A stretch of DNA of 64,000 nucleotides from Cololabis saira (GCF_033807715.1 NC_084599.1:12463125-12527124), one strand, 5' to 3'. Positions 13,531-27,320 are shown, numbered from the stretch's first letter. Numbers and translations: made by a program. Notes: generated by a model from the sequence alone, not told the origin.

Positions 13531-14934
13531 TAAAACCCAGCAACAGTGACTGATGTTTCTTTTGATCCAAAAATATTCAACATACCACAGTAAAAATCCT
13601 TGCAACAGCTTTCCTTCTCTGAATAACTTCTGATATCCCTGTAAATTCATAGTGAAAGAATGTGATGAATGTCAAACCAGAGGGGACTGAAGGGTTCAAA
13701 TAGCCTCCTGGGTAAATCTGGCCATGTAGCACTGCCTGTGCACTCTAGGAATGCTCTCATAATTTTGACATCAAACAGGCTGCCCAGATATCCCAGCGCC
13801 TTCACATGTCTGATGGCTGGAGGTAGCCTCAGTAGCTCCTGTGTGTGCCTGCAGGTCTAGGTGCACATGGACATACAAGTATGCAGACATCCCTTGGGTC
13901 TTTGGTCTTTGTGTCTGAGTAGGAGGTGTACAAATCTTTGGACAGGAAATGGTGAGTCTCCTGTCTCATCCTAATCTCATGCAGCCAGATCCCTGTGTCA
14001 TTAAGCTAATGGGGAGTCGTTTAAACACAAAAGTTGGTTAAAGAAAGGGTGGAGGCACAATGCAACAATGCAATGGAGAATTTGTTTAACAAACAAGTAT
14101 AGGCACTACACCCAAAGAATGATGTCGCCACTCTAACTGGCTCAACAATGTGATCTGAAGAAGCATTTATTCACAGTTGGATGAAATGAAGCGGTTTGTC
14201 ATGCACACTCTTTATGGCATCTGCCCTTTAATTCCTGTGGAATCTTGTGAAATGGAAATTTCTGGGCATATTATGATTTGAAAAGTTTTTTTTTTCTTCT
14301 TTCCAAGCAAGAAAACATTTCTATCTAAGCAAACATAATGTGTCAGACTAACCATGGAGCAGATGGACTGGGGTCCCTTCATTGATCTAAGAAAATATAG
14401 TATAATCAACTTTTTTAAGCTGTATAGTTTATTTTATTTGACTGTAGGTTTTAAAAAGTATTTTATTTCAAAACAGAACATAATAAAATAAAATATTTTG
14501 GGGGCACTGGAAAAGTTGAGTGTCTCTCTGAGGCTCCTCTGACACCTGCAGTTTTGCTCATACTCAGCATTTTCCTATATAGCAGAAATTATGTTTTTCA
14601 AGGAGAAAAAGGACCTTTGAAGATGGCTGAGAGTTAGGAGTTAGCAGGAGTCCCTAAATAAATAAAATGTGTCTTTTAGAATAAACTTTTAAAACTAAGA
14701 AAGCTGCAGCCATTAGAAGTGCAACAGTATTTTCCTGGAAATGTGAAACACGGTGAGTTCATGCAGTGGCAGCTTAAAGTTTAAACGGCAGTTGAATGAA
14801 AACACTAACATACTGAATTTATCCCTTCTGGTTGGTACTTGTAGAAGAGAGAGAGGGAGATGATGAAATGGATAGTGACAAAGGGTAGAGCAGAGAACTT
14901 ACTGACATAAAAAGTACATAAGAGACTTCATTTT
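13531..14934. other. Unassigned intergenic sequence
   Basis: No ORF with a recognisable domain and no clear repeat termini. Confidence 0.55.
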
Positions 14935-15905
14935 ACACAGGGGCAAAAAGGCAAGGATGTCCACTCCCCCCATCTTTATTCATCATCCTCATAGAATTTG
15001 TATTCTTTTTTTAACATGCATGTTCGAAAAAAAAAAAAAAAGAGTAAGAAAGAATGTCTTGGAGCTCAAAATGGTAAAATTTGGGGAATCAAGACTAAAG
15101 ATGCAACCCACAAGATCAGCTTATATGCTGATTATATCCTCCTGTACTTACAAACTCTGTCAATATTGTTTCTCCAAACCACCAACCTGATCAATTCCTT
15201 CTCCAATATCTCAGATTACAGTATTAACTGGTGTAAGTCCAGCACACACTGAGCCCTCATTGTTGTGATGTGACAACCAACAGTTCACCTCTCTCACTTA
15301 ATACAGGCAATATTAAATATTTGGGAATTAACATGTCCCTTTAGCTGTCAGAGTTAGTTGCGAAACAAAAACAAAATAAAAGAAGGAAACATGCAAATGC
15401 TGATGAGCTTACCAAAAAACCTTTATTGGCAGAATTGCCACAGTGAAAATGATCATACTTCCCATGGTAAATGATCTTTTCCTTTTGATCCTCATCACGC
15501 CTCTCAATTCAATGGTCTCACAATATAATTGGAAAAACAAAAATGCTAAATATAAATATAAATGATCCACCTTTCAAAAATCTAAATTCAAAGGTGGTCT
15601 GGACACCTAAAACTTCCTTTATTACTTCCTTGCAAACTAACTTCAATTGTGTTTGTAAATGAATAGTCCAAATCAATGTGATCTTTTCTGGATAGAACTG
15701 GAATAGTTATCTTGTAAAATGATCAATATCTCAGATTTGCCATCTATAAGCCACTCATCATCCCTGCTTCAAAAACCCAATAATAGCCATAACTCTGACA
15801 TCCTGGTGGGAATTTCACCAAACCAAAATGTGACAGTTTTGCCTTTTTAATCAGAGTGAAAATGTATACAAAGTTTAAAAAATTTCCATGAGTAACTTAA
15901 CAATA
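14935..15905 (+). pseudogene. Decayed L1 ORF2 reverse transcriptase fragment
   Basis: Positions 14949-14966 encode RQGCPL, the conserved motif before the reverse transcriptase palm, followed by a LFIILIE-like helix. A frameshift around an A-rich run (15026-15042) moves the reading frame. Downstream, 15115-15150 encodes ISLYADYILLYLQ, a mutated version of the catalytic YADD box in which the second Asp is Tyr. Then INSFSNISDYSINWCKS matches the L1 segment after YADD. Stops and frameshifts are frequent, and both ends are lost in degraded sequence. Non-functional. Confidence 0.7.
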
Positions 15906-16159
15906 TCTGTTCCTTCAACTAAATGCGAACAGGATGTGTCTGCCCAGCAGGACCAAATAAAACATTTGGTGGAGTCAGCTGGGATGGAGCAGGTTGGCTA
16001 GTTGGGTTGGGTGCCATTCGGCCTGTTTACTCCCAAGCGGGACTCGGGGGGGACCTTGAGTGCCGGGATTGTTTGGTGTGTGTCCCTGCTGTTTGCTACA
16101 AAAAAGTAGATGAGACAGAAATGGCGAGAAGTGGCAACTTTAGTCTATTGTAAAGACTC

Positions 16160-18592
16160 TATTGTAACAAGAAACTAATGACGTTTTCTGTTAAAATGTA
16201 AATATAAACAGCTTTTTTAATACGGTAAAGTTTCTGGTCAGTGATTATTCAAAACATTGAATAAAAGATGACAATGTTAATGTGAATAACCTTCTTTGTT
16301 TTTAGACATTACATTCTATCAATATGTCTTGATATCATGAAAATGTTGAAATAAATATGACACACTCTTGTTGAGGAAATATTCTGTATCATATTCACTG
16401 ATCTGATGATTTATGTAACATTTTCTCTGGTATAACACAAAGGAATGGTCATTTGAGCCTTATAATGTGTCATTTGGGTGATGGAAGTGCAGTATTAGCA
16501 GTTATGTATTGTTTGCTTGTGCTGTGCTGGAGCGGCCCAGGGGCATGTTGTTTTTCACAGGACCCAGAATTCCCGGTGATGGACCCAAGCCCCCCCCCCC
16601 CCCCCCTCAAGTTTTATTCTATTTGTTTAACACTTTGGTGTTAAAAAGCTTTTTTTTAAGTCTAAATAATTGCAATTTATATGCAAAGTGAACTTTTTCT
16701 TTTTTTTGTAATGACAACTCAAACTTTTTAAATTAAACCCAAGTAATAGTAATGAATACGAATCATCTATTAACCCAAGTCGTGACTGTCAAAATGTGCT
16801 TTGATTTGAACATCAGATGCGTGCCGTACTCAGCTTTCCTTACAGGAGTGGGAGATATAGATGCAATACTTTGACAAGGACCTAAATAGGTCCTCATCAC
16901 TCTGTGTGATCCTAAATATTCACTCATATAGATAGTGACTTGCTCATGCCAAATCGCTCTCATGTGTTTGTGTGAGCTCTGGTTCTCCTGGGGACCTTCA
17001 CTTGAACCCACTAGTGTAAGAAGTGGGTCAAATCCCACCGCACAGAGTGGTGAAGCAGTGACAGGTCTGCGAGAGGCGTCGGGGAGGAGGAGGAGGAGGA
17101 GGAGGAAGGGGAGGTTGAGGAGGAGCGGCGGTCCCCATGAATCTGAGGAACAGCAGAGGCATGGTACAAATGTGTGCGCAGCATGCGCGCTGCGTGATGT
17201 CTATGTGGGTGGACTGAGCAGCAAGCTAATCAGACGTGTTATGTGTATCGGGTGAAAACATGGATGCTCACAGAATATGTGAGAAGTCTGTCTCTGACCT
17301 TAAATCTCACTTTGATGCTGCAGCAATTGATGACTTGTCACACGAGTCTGATTTAGACATGTTTTGAAGGACAAGTCAAGGGGTTAACTGCAATGGCTCA
17401 AACTGAACAATACCCCCAAAAAGACAGCACAGTTTGGCTGCTCTGACACTTCAGATTTCCAAGTACCCCTCCAAGATTAATATTAAGATCTACACACACT
17501 CATGTTGGATTTGCTTGCCCCTCTTTCCCCGTCCCCTCTCTTCACTATCCCTACTTTTAGATGTCTTCTCCTGTGGGAAGAATGTGACAGATCCCACATT
17601 GTTCACAGTTGTTTTTCTCTCCTTGGAAAAAAGGAAGGCAGACCAAAATAAAAAACAAACTTCACAATGGTGTGGGCTGGAATGGAGGGGGAAAAATGGA
17701 ATTACAGAGATCACATTTTCATTTTCTTTGATCTGGTGTGTTAAGAGATATTTTTGGTGAGTTGGTATGTGTGTAGGGGGGTTCACAATGTTTGGATGAG
17801 TGTTTTGTGGCAGAGCGCTAGGAGAGGGAGAGAGAGTATAAGAGAAAAATCAAAGAATACTGTATTGAAAGCTAGAACTGTAGGAAGGAAGGGGTACAGT
17901 GATGTTTAGCTGTCCTTGGGGGTTTTTAGATGCTTGACAGGACTCGCTCCATGCAGGAGAGTGGGCTGTTTATTCACAGCAAAGACGCTGTCTCCCTCCG
18001 GGGCTTTCTGGGGACGTGCTTGTCCCCATCATCAGCACCTCAGCTCCTGTGCCTAACCCTCCAGCAAAACTCCACTGTTAAACTCCACCACAACAGGGAT
18101 GTGGTGGGCTGGGGGTGTCTTCCTAAACCCCCACCCCCCACGGCTAAAGCTGACAACCGAGGGAAACCATGCAGCTCCTCTGCTTCGGCACCAAAGAAAA
18201 CAAACAGACTCCTAACGCCAAAGAAGTGCTTATTAAATCCCAGGCAGCCTTTCAATTGCACCGTGAAGGCAGTCAAAACAGGAAATTGTTTGTTTTTTGG
18301 TTTATTCACCCTGCCTCCCCTTCTTATTTCTCGCGCTGTCTTAACCTCCTCCGAATTAGCCTGGACTTTCAGTTTATTTGTATTTATTCATTTATTTTTG
18401 ATTCCATTTGCTTCTCCCCCTCCTTCCTTTCATCTCTATGAGGGAAGCTGTGTGGCTGAGGCAAAAAACATGGGACATGACAGCCAAGTAAGGAAAACAC
18501 GCAGATGTGACAGTGTGAGAGGGCCACTGGAGGGCAGAAAAAGGAGGGAGTATTAGGGAGGGGAAAATGACATGCACAAACAGAAAATCTGC
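16160..18592. other. Intergenic sequence with simple repeats
   Basis: Contains a poly-C run near 16594-16607 and a (GGA)n run at 17084-17106. The 208-aa frame at 17930-18556 begins in low-complexity context and shows no domain I recognise, so it is not called as a gene. Confidence 0.55.
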
Positions 18593-18610
18593 AAGAAGTG
18601 AAGGAAAAAA
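18593..18610. repeat. Left TSD of the truncated L1
   Basis: AAGAAGTGAAGGAAAAAA, identical to 19067-19084. Confidence 0.85.
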
Positions 18611-18728
18611 TGTGAGTCCTGCAGATATGTTATTTCTGTTGGGATGAGGGTTGTATGCAGCTTTAACTTGGGATGTCTGTTGCTATCTCTATTGCAATTC
18701 ACTATTACCTGACTGATGTGCCTGTGCC

Positions 18729-18759
<31 letters not shown>

Positions 18760-19066
18760 ATTAATCATTCTCATTACAATTTTTTTTTATATATATATAT
18801 TTTTTAATTATATATATATTTTTTATTTCTTTATTTTTTTTGCAATTGTCCATTTCTGTCTTAGTTTTATTTATTTTATTTATTTGTTTTCTTTCATTGT
18901 GGTTCTAGTTTTATATAGGTTGTTCGGGTATGCTGCAATACGTAAGTGACCACTGTATTTTTCTGTTGTTTTTTCCTAAAAGAAAAATGTGTGCTTAATT
19001 TGCAAAATGTTTTGATATAATTGTTTACATCTGCAAAACCCAATAAAAAATGTTGGAAAAAATAAA
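18611..19066 (+). mobile_element. 5'-truncated L1 3' tail with target-site duplication
   Basis: The 456-bp insertion ends in acccaataaaaaatgttgga and an A-rich tail, typical of fish L1 3' ends. It is flanked by an 18-bp direct repeat, AAGAAGTGAAGGAAAAAA, at 18593-18610 and 19067-19084. It contains no coding sequence, only 3' UTR including a long T run at 18728-18753 and AT-rich sequence. TSD plus A-rich end show L1-type target-primed reverse transcription. Confidence 0.8.
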
Positions 19067-19084
19067 AAGAAGTGAAGGAAAAAA
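19067..19084. repeat. Right TSD of the truncated L1
   Basis: AAGAAGTGAAGGAAAAAA, identical to 18593-18610. Confidence 0.85.
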
Positions 19085-19666
19085 ATACTCTGCCGGAGAA
19101 AAAAAGACCCAGAGAGGGGGGGAAAGCGTGCAAGATGACATATTTGAAATAACGAAGGAGATTGTTAGTGTGGTGAGAACGGCAGAGGCAGGGTTGGGGT
19201 ACAGCAGATTGTGGGGGCGCGTGTTGTCGAGGTGGTCCGGGTCCCTGGTGCCCACCTGTTTCATGCCTCTCACAGCCTGTCAGTGACAACAGCCCAGCCA
19301 TGTAGACAGCTGCGCTCAGGAGGCTATGGGGGCGAGGAGAGATGAGAGAGGAGACGAGAGAGGAGAGGGGGAGACCTTTGTTTTCCATTTTGCTTCATCA
19401 ATGTCCTGATTTTTTCCTCCCGGCTCACTGTTTATACACTTCATCCAATTTCTAGGCTCTGCCACGTTTCTCCTCTTCAGCTGTTCAAGTAACACAAAAA
19501 GACACAAACGCTTTGATTTACTGTTCAGCAGTCCTGGCAGTATTTGTATGTCTGCTTGTTTAAGTGTATGTTTGATTTGTGCTGTTGTGAGTTGAGTCAC
19601 TCCCCCTCCCAGTTTGTCTTTTCTTTCCTTCTTTCTATCTTTTTTTTCACCTGTGACAATTTCAAC
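19085..19666. other. Unassigned intergenic sequence
   Basis: GA-rich run at 19320-19375. ORFs on the minus strand (to 164 aa) cross the L1 tail and simple sequence and are not supported. Confidence 0.55.
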
Positions 19667-19668
19667 TA

Positions 19669-20156
19669 CCATATTTTCTGGACTATAAGCCGCACCTGTA
19701 TATAAGCCGCACCCGCTCTATTAAAAAAAAAACAATAAAAAAAGATATACAAGCCGCACCTGCATATAAGCCGCATCCGCTCTATTTAAAAAAAAAGATA
19801 TTTCAGCCGCAGATATTTATGTTGTTAGATTAGATATTTACTACATGTACAGAAGGATTTTGAACTGTAAATGATGTACATGTTTGTACCTAAATAGATC
19901 CTTTCCTAACAGTGTCTTTTAACACGGCAGCAACTTTGCTGATTAAAACTGGAACCAAGAGAAAATAACCAATATTTATTTATCTATTTATCTGTTTGAA
20001 ATCTGCTTCTACATACTTCTATCTGCTAAAGAAGAATTCCGGTTAGCACTCCCCCTAGTGGTGGAAGAAAAATCTACAGAATAGCCGCACCTTTGTATAA
20101 GCTGCATGGTTGAAAACCTATGAAAAAAGTAGCGGCTTATAGTCCAGAAAATACGG
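19669..20156. mobile_element. MITE with CCGTATTTTCTGGACTATAAG termini and TA target
   Basis: Left terminus CCATATTTTCTGGACTATAA (then gccgcacc) and right terminus (reverse complement) CCGTATTTTCTGGACTATAA (then gccgc) are inverted repeats of about 26 bp with one mismatch. TA flanks both ends (19667-19668 and 20157-20158), consistent with a TA target. The left half contains diverged tandem units of tataagccgcacc (19680-19800). No ORF. The symmetry also extends outside the TA (aactacc/ggtagtt), so the exact boundary is uncertain. Confidence 0.7.
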
Positions 20157-20159
20157 TAG

Positions 20160-20950
20160 TTTAATTTATCCTTATCTCATTTATGGCAACATTGTTTGGG
20201 CAAGTACATATTCATCAAATTTACACAAATTACTAATTACTCAAAAGAAGTTTGTAAGAATAGCTACTTCTGCTTCCTATTTGGCCCCATCTGCCCCTTT
20301 GTTTAAAAAAATAAATGTATTATCCATCTATGATATTAACATACTCCAATCATGTGCTTTCATTTACAAATGCACTTATCTTGCAAATATGCTTCCAAGT
20401 ACTTTCAAAGATTTTTTAAGACCAATTCACAAATTCATAACTATAATACTAGACAATCTGAGGATCTCCATTCTTCATTCAGTCGTACCAATAGCAGTCA
20501 GTTCTCCATCAAAGACAGAGGTTCCTCACTCTGGAATTCTCATATACGTATTGCAAAATCTTCATTGTCTATTAGTAGTTTTAAACAGAGATTGAAGATC
20601 AGCCTTGTGGATCAAGCGTATAGAATTGCTTCCACTTTAAGTGGACTCACTTCTGCACGTGCACATACACACGCACACACACACACATACAAACACACAT
20701 GTGCATGCTCACACGCAAGCACACACACTCATCCAACTGAGAAATTGTTTGTAAATATCCATCTTATTTGAACGCTGTTTTTGTACTTGCTGTTATTATA
20801 ATGTAATGTATTATCTTGGTGAGAACTTTGAATAAGCCCATTTAGGGCTTCCTTTCTCACCTGCACATATTTTCATGCTTTTATATTCATTTTAACTTTG
20901 TACCGTTTTCATGTTGTGCAAATAAATAAATCAAATCAAATCAAATCAAA
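20160..20950 (+). pseudogene. 3' end of an L2-clade LINE (reverse transcriptase C-terminus and tail)
   Basis: One frame from about 20281 encodes APSAPLFKKINVLSIYDINI, and the next frame (from about 20410) encodes HNYNTRQSEDLHSSFSRTNS. Both belong to the C-terminal region downstream of the reverse transcriptase in L2/CR1-type LINEs (…PLFKxLNVLxIYDI…YNTRQ…LWN…). One frameshift lies near 20405. The 3' UTR contains an AC-rich stretch (20665-20735) and ends in repeated TCAAA units (20932-20950), the simple-repeat tail usual for this clade. It is 5'-truncated and abuts the MITE ending at 20156. Confidence 0.75.
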
Positions 20951-22003
<1,053 letters not shown>

Positions 22004-22575
22004 AGGCCACGTAGCCGGGTATTTACAAAAACTGATATTTTCCCCTCTCCGTTTTCAAAAATATCCTCGTTTACACGGACTCGCATGAAAACGCTGGTAA
22101 CGTCATGCCAGCCAATCAGAATCCTGGAAAAAACATCAACAAATGACACGTGTAACTTCCAGTTAAGGCTGATTTATGGCATCGGACGCGCTCTGTCCTG
22201 AAACACTGAACGCGTTATCGGCCCCACGTTCTACCACGTTCTTTTGATTGACAGCTGAGACTCGCCTTTTAAAAGGCGGATTTATGGTTCCGCGTTACAC
22301 CAACGCAGACCTTATGACGGTGGCCAAACAAATTGTAAACGCAGGTCGCACTCGCTGCTGGTGACGTTTCTGTCGCATAATGTGACGTAATCTCCGTTTT
22401 CCTCCGTTTTCTCTGTTTAGATGCAAACGTGAAGACGGAGTTTTTGAAAATCTCCACTTTGGCCGGAGTTTTCAGAAATGATCGTTTTTGGGGGCTTTGA
22501 CCTCCGTTTTCGTGTAAACGAACGGCCAAAACGCATGAAAACGCCTCCGTTTTTGCCCCGTGTAAACGGGGCCTT
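22004..22575. mobile_element. Non-autonomous DNA transposon with CTCCGTTTTC motifs (hAT-like?)
   Basis: The right end reads ccccgtgtaaacggggcctt. The left end begins aggccacgtagccgggtatt and contains ctcgtttacacgg in inverted relation to the right-end motif. Both subterminal regions carry repeated CTCCGTTTTC or its complement (near 22048, 22391-22411, 22502 and 22546). Inside, 22278-22310 (tttatggttccgcgttacac…) resembles one arm of the foldback at 37301-37440. No ORF. TSD not found; the hAT assignment is a guess from general style. Confidence 0.55.
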
Positions 22576-25500
22576 ATATTTATTCTAACACAAAGTTGCA
22601 GACTATTCCTTTACCCCTGATTCTAAATGATTCTGTTCAAACAAGCAAACTGGGATTTGAATGGCAGAAATGATGCATGGGGACAAATTGCTTGGGAAAT
22701 TAGCTACTTTGTCATGCACCGGTGTGGTGGAAAGAAATAACTGCCCACTTGAAGAATGTAAATGAGCACCTCTGCGCCTCCCATGCCCACAGGCTTCAGC
22801 CTCATGAGAGGCAACAGGAAGCCAGCTTCTTTGAGTCTAAATGTGTGGACAAAGGGTTACAGTACCTTGTACTGTATGCTACCAGGCTCCAGAAGAATGT
22901 GTCACAAGGTCATGAAACAGCTCGAGCCTCATCTATTCTATACTTTGATACCAGAAAAAAAAAACTGGAATATGCTTTAGTAAATTCACTTTGATCTAGT
23001 TCACCATTATGGAGAAAACTAATTAAATAAATAAAAGCATGAGGAATGTGTGTTTCAGATTTCACTGTGTTGTGGCAGCTCCAAAGCGCATAAAGCTGCA
23101 CCAAAGTCCATGCTTTGCAATAAAGATCATTAAATCACACTGGTGTGATATATGCTAATTATGATTTTTTTTCCTGTAAAGAAATAATTCAAAGCTGGTG
23201 TAGTCATCATATATATCCATTGAACATTGATGTACCTCTTATGGACTCTGACATAACTTCATCTCTTGTAGTGTTTATGTGCTTTCAGAGTTTTTCCTTA
23301 CTTTAGTGCTGAAATATGGTTTGCATCTCACGGCCACCGCTCTGCAGGCCACAATTAAGGACAGAAGAACATACCAATGAAAGCAGCTCACAGCACACGA
23401 GGTTATCCTGTAAATCAGCTCCCAAGCACGCGATAACAACCTCCTGGAAACACAGAAATACAAGTGCTGTGATCCTTTTACTGGGGGGGAACGAATGAAA
23501 AACAGGAACTAAGCAATGAGGAGCAAGGTCTGGTCTGTAATGCTTGGACTTTTGGGTGGTTTAAATCACCTTGACTGGCTGAGCTCTAAAAGCCAGCCAA
23601 CTCCCTCCTGCCCAGAGGGAGACTACGGGGACTTGGCGTCCAGTAAACAATGTCCGCCTCGCGCTTTGCAACCCTGGGAGGGAGAGGAAATGGCATGTCC
23701 TTGGGACTTCAACTCTGACCCTCCTCTCTTAATGAAATATGGGCCTTGCCCCGTGGTGTGGTGCTGTTTGAACTCAAGTCTCTAATGGGCAAGGGCGTGT
23801 AAGTTATTTTTTTTATTGTGCTTTTGTGCCCTACACATTTTTGTGCAACTCTGGGGAGTTACAGATTATGTGACTGCAAAACAATGAGTCTTTTTCTGGA
23901 AACACATTTTGACTGTTTTTTGGCCTCGTTCGAAGTAATGGATCCACGCCCACTCTGTGAATTAGGATAAACTGATATTCACTACGATATTGAAGTTTTG
24001 GGTATTTATTGTCATCAAATGATCACTGCATTTCAGGCAATTTGTATAACTTTAGTTATTTGATGTGTTAATTCCAGTATAATTGTTTGTGGGGCATATT
24101 CATGAGTCTTCTGGAGTCATATGACTGTTTTATTACCAGAATGAATTAGTGAGCGGAGGCTGACAGAGGTTGCAAGATGTGTTTACACAGTCCCAGCTGC
24201 TACTTTGAAAAATGTGCCAGGAAATGACCTGTGTGTAATCCTAGTTACTCTGCACATTTATTGTCAATATGATACTTGGTACACGATCTGTCAGTAAGGC
24301 GCTGTGACCTTTACTACACTGATAAGGTGCTTTTCATTCAAAGATGAGGGAGGATTTATCTCTTCTGAATCAGCTGTGTATAGACTTGACCTGTGGCATT
24401 TTATTAGGATTTAAGGGCCTATTTTCACCCACAAAAGTCACGTGTGTAAAAAAAGGCTGCCTTTCACCTTATTTTACTTATTGCAAGGAGCACTTTTTCT
24501 AAGGTGCTGGATAAATAAGCTGTCAATCTGAAGCAGCTGCATTTGAAAGCACCTGGAAAATGTGTGGTTTCTAAGAATTTGCTTGAACAAGATGATTTCT
24601 GCAAATACAAATGTGGTATTACTGGAATGACTTCATAACATGGTATATTTGGTGGTGATGTCAGCATTGACATTGACATTGACTATTAATAACAAACACA
24701 GAAGCACACAAGTGGGATTTGAAATATTCCATTTTCCTCCGATTCTTCCTGCTGCGGCTGTTATTGGAGGTAATTTAGAGTCGTCCCTGTTTCCATGGTG
24801 CATTTGAAATATAAGCCGTCTTTGCACAAATTGATCTGTCGGCTGTCCCTCATGCTGCGCCCGGTGTTCCCCTAATTGACAATGCACATGTTTCCATTCC
24901 TGCTCTTTTAAATTTCAAATGATGAGGGAGAAAGGAGGCTGCCTCTTGCCGATGGAAAAAGCACCTCCAGACTGTGGATGGTGGCCATAAGTGTCGTAAC
25001 CTAGCAACCGGGAAGTCGCTGTGGAAGAGATTGTGCACACACACAAAGACAGACAGACATAGAGAGAAAGAGAGAGAGAGAGGAGAGGGACTTCCTCTTG
25101 GAAAAAAAATCGCTCACAGTTACCCTCATTTATTCATGCCTTTGTTTGAACAGCTATTTTAGTACCTTTGGGTATTTCTCTCTCACCCAAGGATTCATCT
25201 GTTATCAGCGTCATCTAGTGCTTCCTGTCCTTTCTTACTGGGTGAACACTGCTTATCCCCTTTGCTATTTCTGTTGTGCCTGCATCTGCTGCACAAAAAC
25301 CACATGGGAGAACCAAAAGGGAGACCGGTTGCAGTGTGCATGTGTGAGTAGGAGCTTAGGAATAGGGGAGGTGAGACAGCAGGAAAAAGAACAAGGGAGG
25401 AGAAGAGACAGAGGGAGTTTTTTCCATCTGTTTTTTGGGCTAAATCTAGTCGTTTTGTTTGAGGCCATCATGCCGAGCAGCATGTTTTGTTTTTGAATGT

Positions 25501-27117
25501 AGTTGTCTCACCATCTGTGTCCCTGCCTATCACAGAATATCCTCTTTGTCCTTATTTACTCTACATTTATATTTGCCATCGTTCTACATTCATGATAGAC
25601 CAACCAACCCTCTTATATGTGTAGTCCTCTGTTATTTATGCAGAAACACGACCTGCTTGTTGCTACTATTTGGAACAAGATTGCAATTTTAAAGGGTAAG
25701 CATGGAAACAATCCAGATTTTTCTTTGTTTTTATCGTCACCCATTAAGAGAAAAATCGTGCAGCATATTTATATGTCTCCAAGTACTCTCTGTCTCCCAG
25801 CTCATGTGTAGCTTTTATTCCCAAAGCCCTGCAATCTCACTTGAGGCATACATGTTTCAAGAATACTCCACCTGAGTAAGGATTACACTTCCAGAGCATT
25901 GTCAGACATACAATGGATGATTAATTAAAAAAAAGACATATTAAAGATATTATCAGAACTGGTACTATTGTACATAAAGAAGCAGTTTTGATTCATTCAA
26001 AAGTGATTCATTCAATAATAAACCCTAATACCCGCTGGCCTTAAAATGGCCATAATAGGCTATGCTCATTTTAAGACATCTAATTTTAATCTAAAGTACC
26101 TCTTCAGTATTTTGCACCCAGCCCAACTCTAATAGTTTATAGTTATTTCAGAAAAATAAAGGCCAGGAATAATGAATAGAAGCTCTTCCTGAAAATGAAA
26201 AGAGTCGGCTCAGGTGTTTTCTGATTGGTTGACTCTCTGGAGTCTTACCAGGGGAGAGCTAATGGCTCAGGAAAGTGCACAACTCCTGTCACATTTTCAA
26301 CATATCCAAGTTTTAATATTGTATAAATGACCTCGACTCCCCAAGTCTTTTCATGCATGGATGAGTTAGAACTGGATTCAAAGAGTGAAAAGTACAACAA
26401 ACAAAATATACCATGCCCATTGCCTGCTACTGTGCAACATTATAGATTGTGTCCTCTTTCAGTCATTCACCACCAATGTATATTTATCTGTATTGTGTTT
26501 ACATATGTAGATGTGGGGAAGTGCAATAAAATGCTGACTGAGTCAGATAAAAGAATAGAAAGGTAATGATGATGTTACCAAACTTCTTTTGACTCAGTAT
26601 GACTTAGCATCATAGGTTAGCACAAGCTAAGCTAAGGTCTAGTCTAGTGGGTGATTAATGTAGCACTTCTTTGCGTGAATTCTTGCCTGATAACAATTAA
26701 AGTTGGAAGTTGTCCTCATCGTCTCCTCCATGGTTCTTTTATAGATGCAACATGCGGCACTTTTTACCACTACATGAGATATCAGTATAAGCAAAGTGAA
26801 CAATCAAGACAAGATTGTTTTTTTCTGGGACATTCCTAAAGATGACATATGATTCCACATTGATTTTTGTCACGTGAGAGACATGCAACTTGCACAAAAA
26901 CAAATATTGAACTTGTGTGTAGACTTAAGTCTTGAGTGTGGACAGCACAGTCAGAAATTACTGCTGAAGATCTTGCTTTTGTGGACACACACAGCGTGGA
27001 CAATATGATCACACACAGAAATGATGCCCTCTGTGATGTCATGGAGAACCAGCATTAAAAAAAAAGTATCTCCAGAAGGAAGCTTTGTTAGCCTGAAAAC
27101 TTGGTATTTTGTGTAAA
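22576..27117. other. Long unassigned intergenic or intronic stretch
   Basis: No gene or TIR element recognised. Small features are an ATTGAC triple repeat at 24667-24684, a GA-rich run at 25050-25092, and an X-box-like site at 24996-25008. The segment 24480-25010 is not low-complexity and could be a conserved non-coding element. Confidence 0.5.
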
Positions 27118-27290
27118 GAAATGCTTTACACTTATCCAGAGCAACTTACATCTGAGAGAACAAACATACCATTTCACCCAGGGAACAATTAGGCTTAAGG
27201 GCCTTGCTCAGGGGCCCAAGATAACAGGGCTTGAACCCAGGTCCTCCAGACCCAAGCCCACCTCTGTAGCCACTAGACTACCACTCTCCA
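27118..27290 (-). mobile_element. tRNA-derived SINE, minus orientation
   Basis: Read on the minus strand from about 27290, the sequence has an A-box-like TGGTAGTCTAGTGG and a B-box-like GGTTCAAGCCC with the usual spacing (about 35 bp). These are the internal RNA polymerase III promoter elements of tRNA-derived SINEs. The 3' part reads tgtaagttgctctggataag, a conserved SINE/LINE tail common in teleosts. SINEs are copied by a partner LINE. The copy is diverged and no TSD was identified. Confidence 0.65.
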
Positions 27291-27320
27291 TTTACCATTT
27301 ACCCATTTACCATTTACCTT
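27289..27320. repeat. TTTACCAT-type minisatellite
   Basis: About four imperfect copies of ccatttac next to the SINE head. Confidence 0.8.

Noticed and set aside
17930..18556. 208-aa ORF as a host gene
   Set aside because: No recognisable domain, no splice or conservation evidence, and low-complexity composition near its end.
27230..27290. A functional tRNA gene on the minus strand
   Set aside because: A and B boxes are present, but the acceptor stem does not pair and a SINE-type tail follows.
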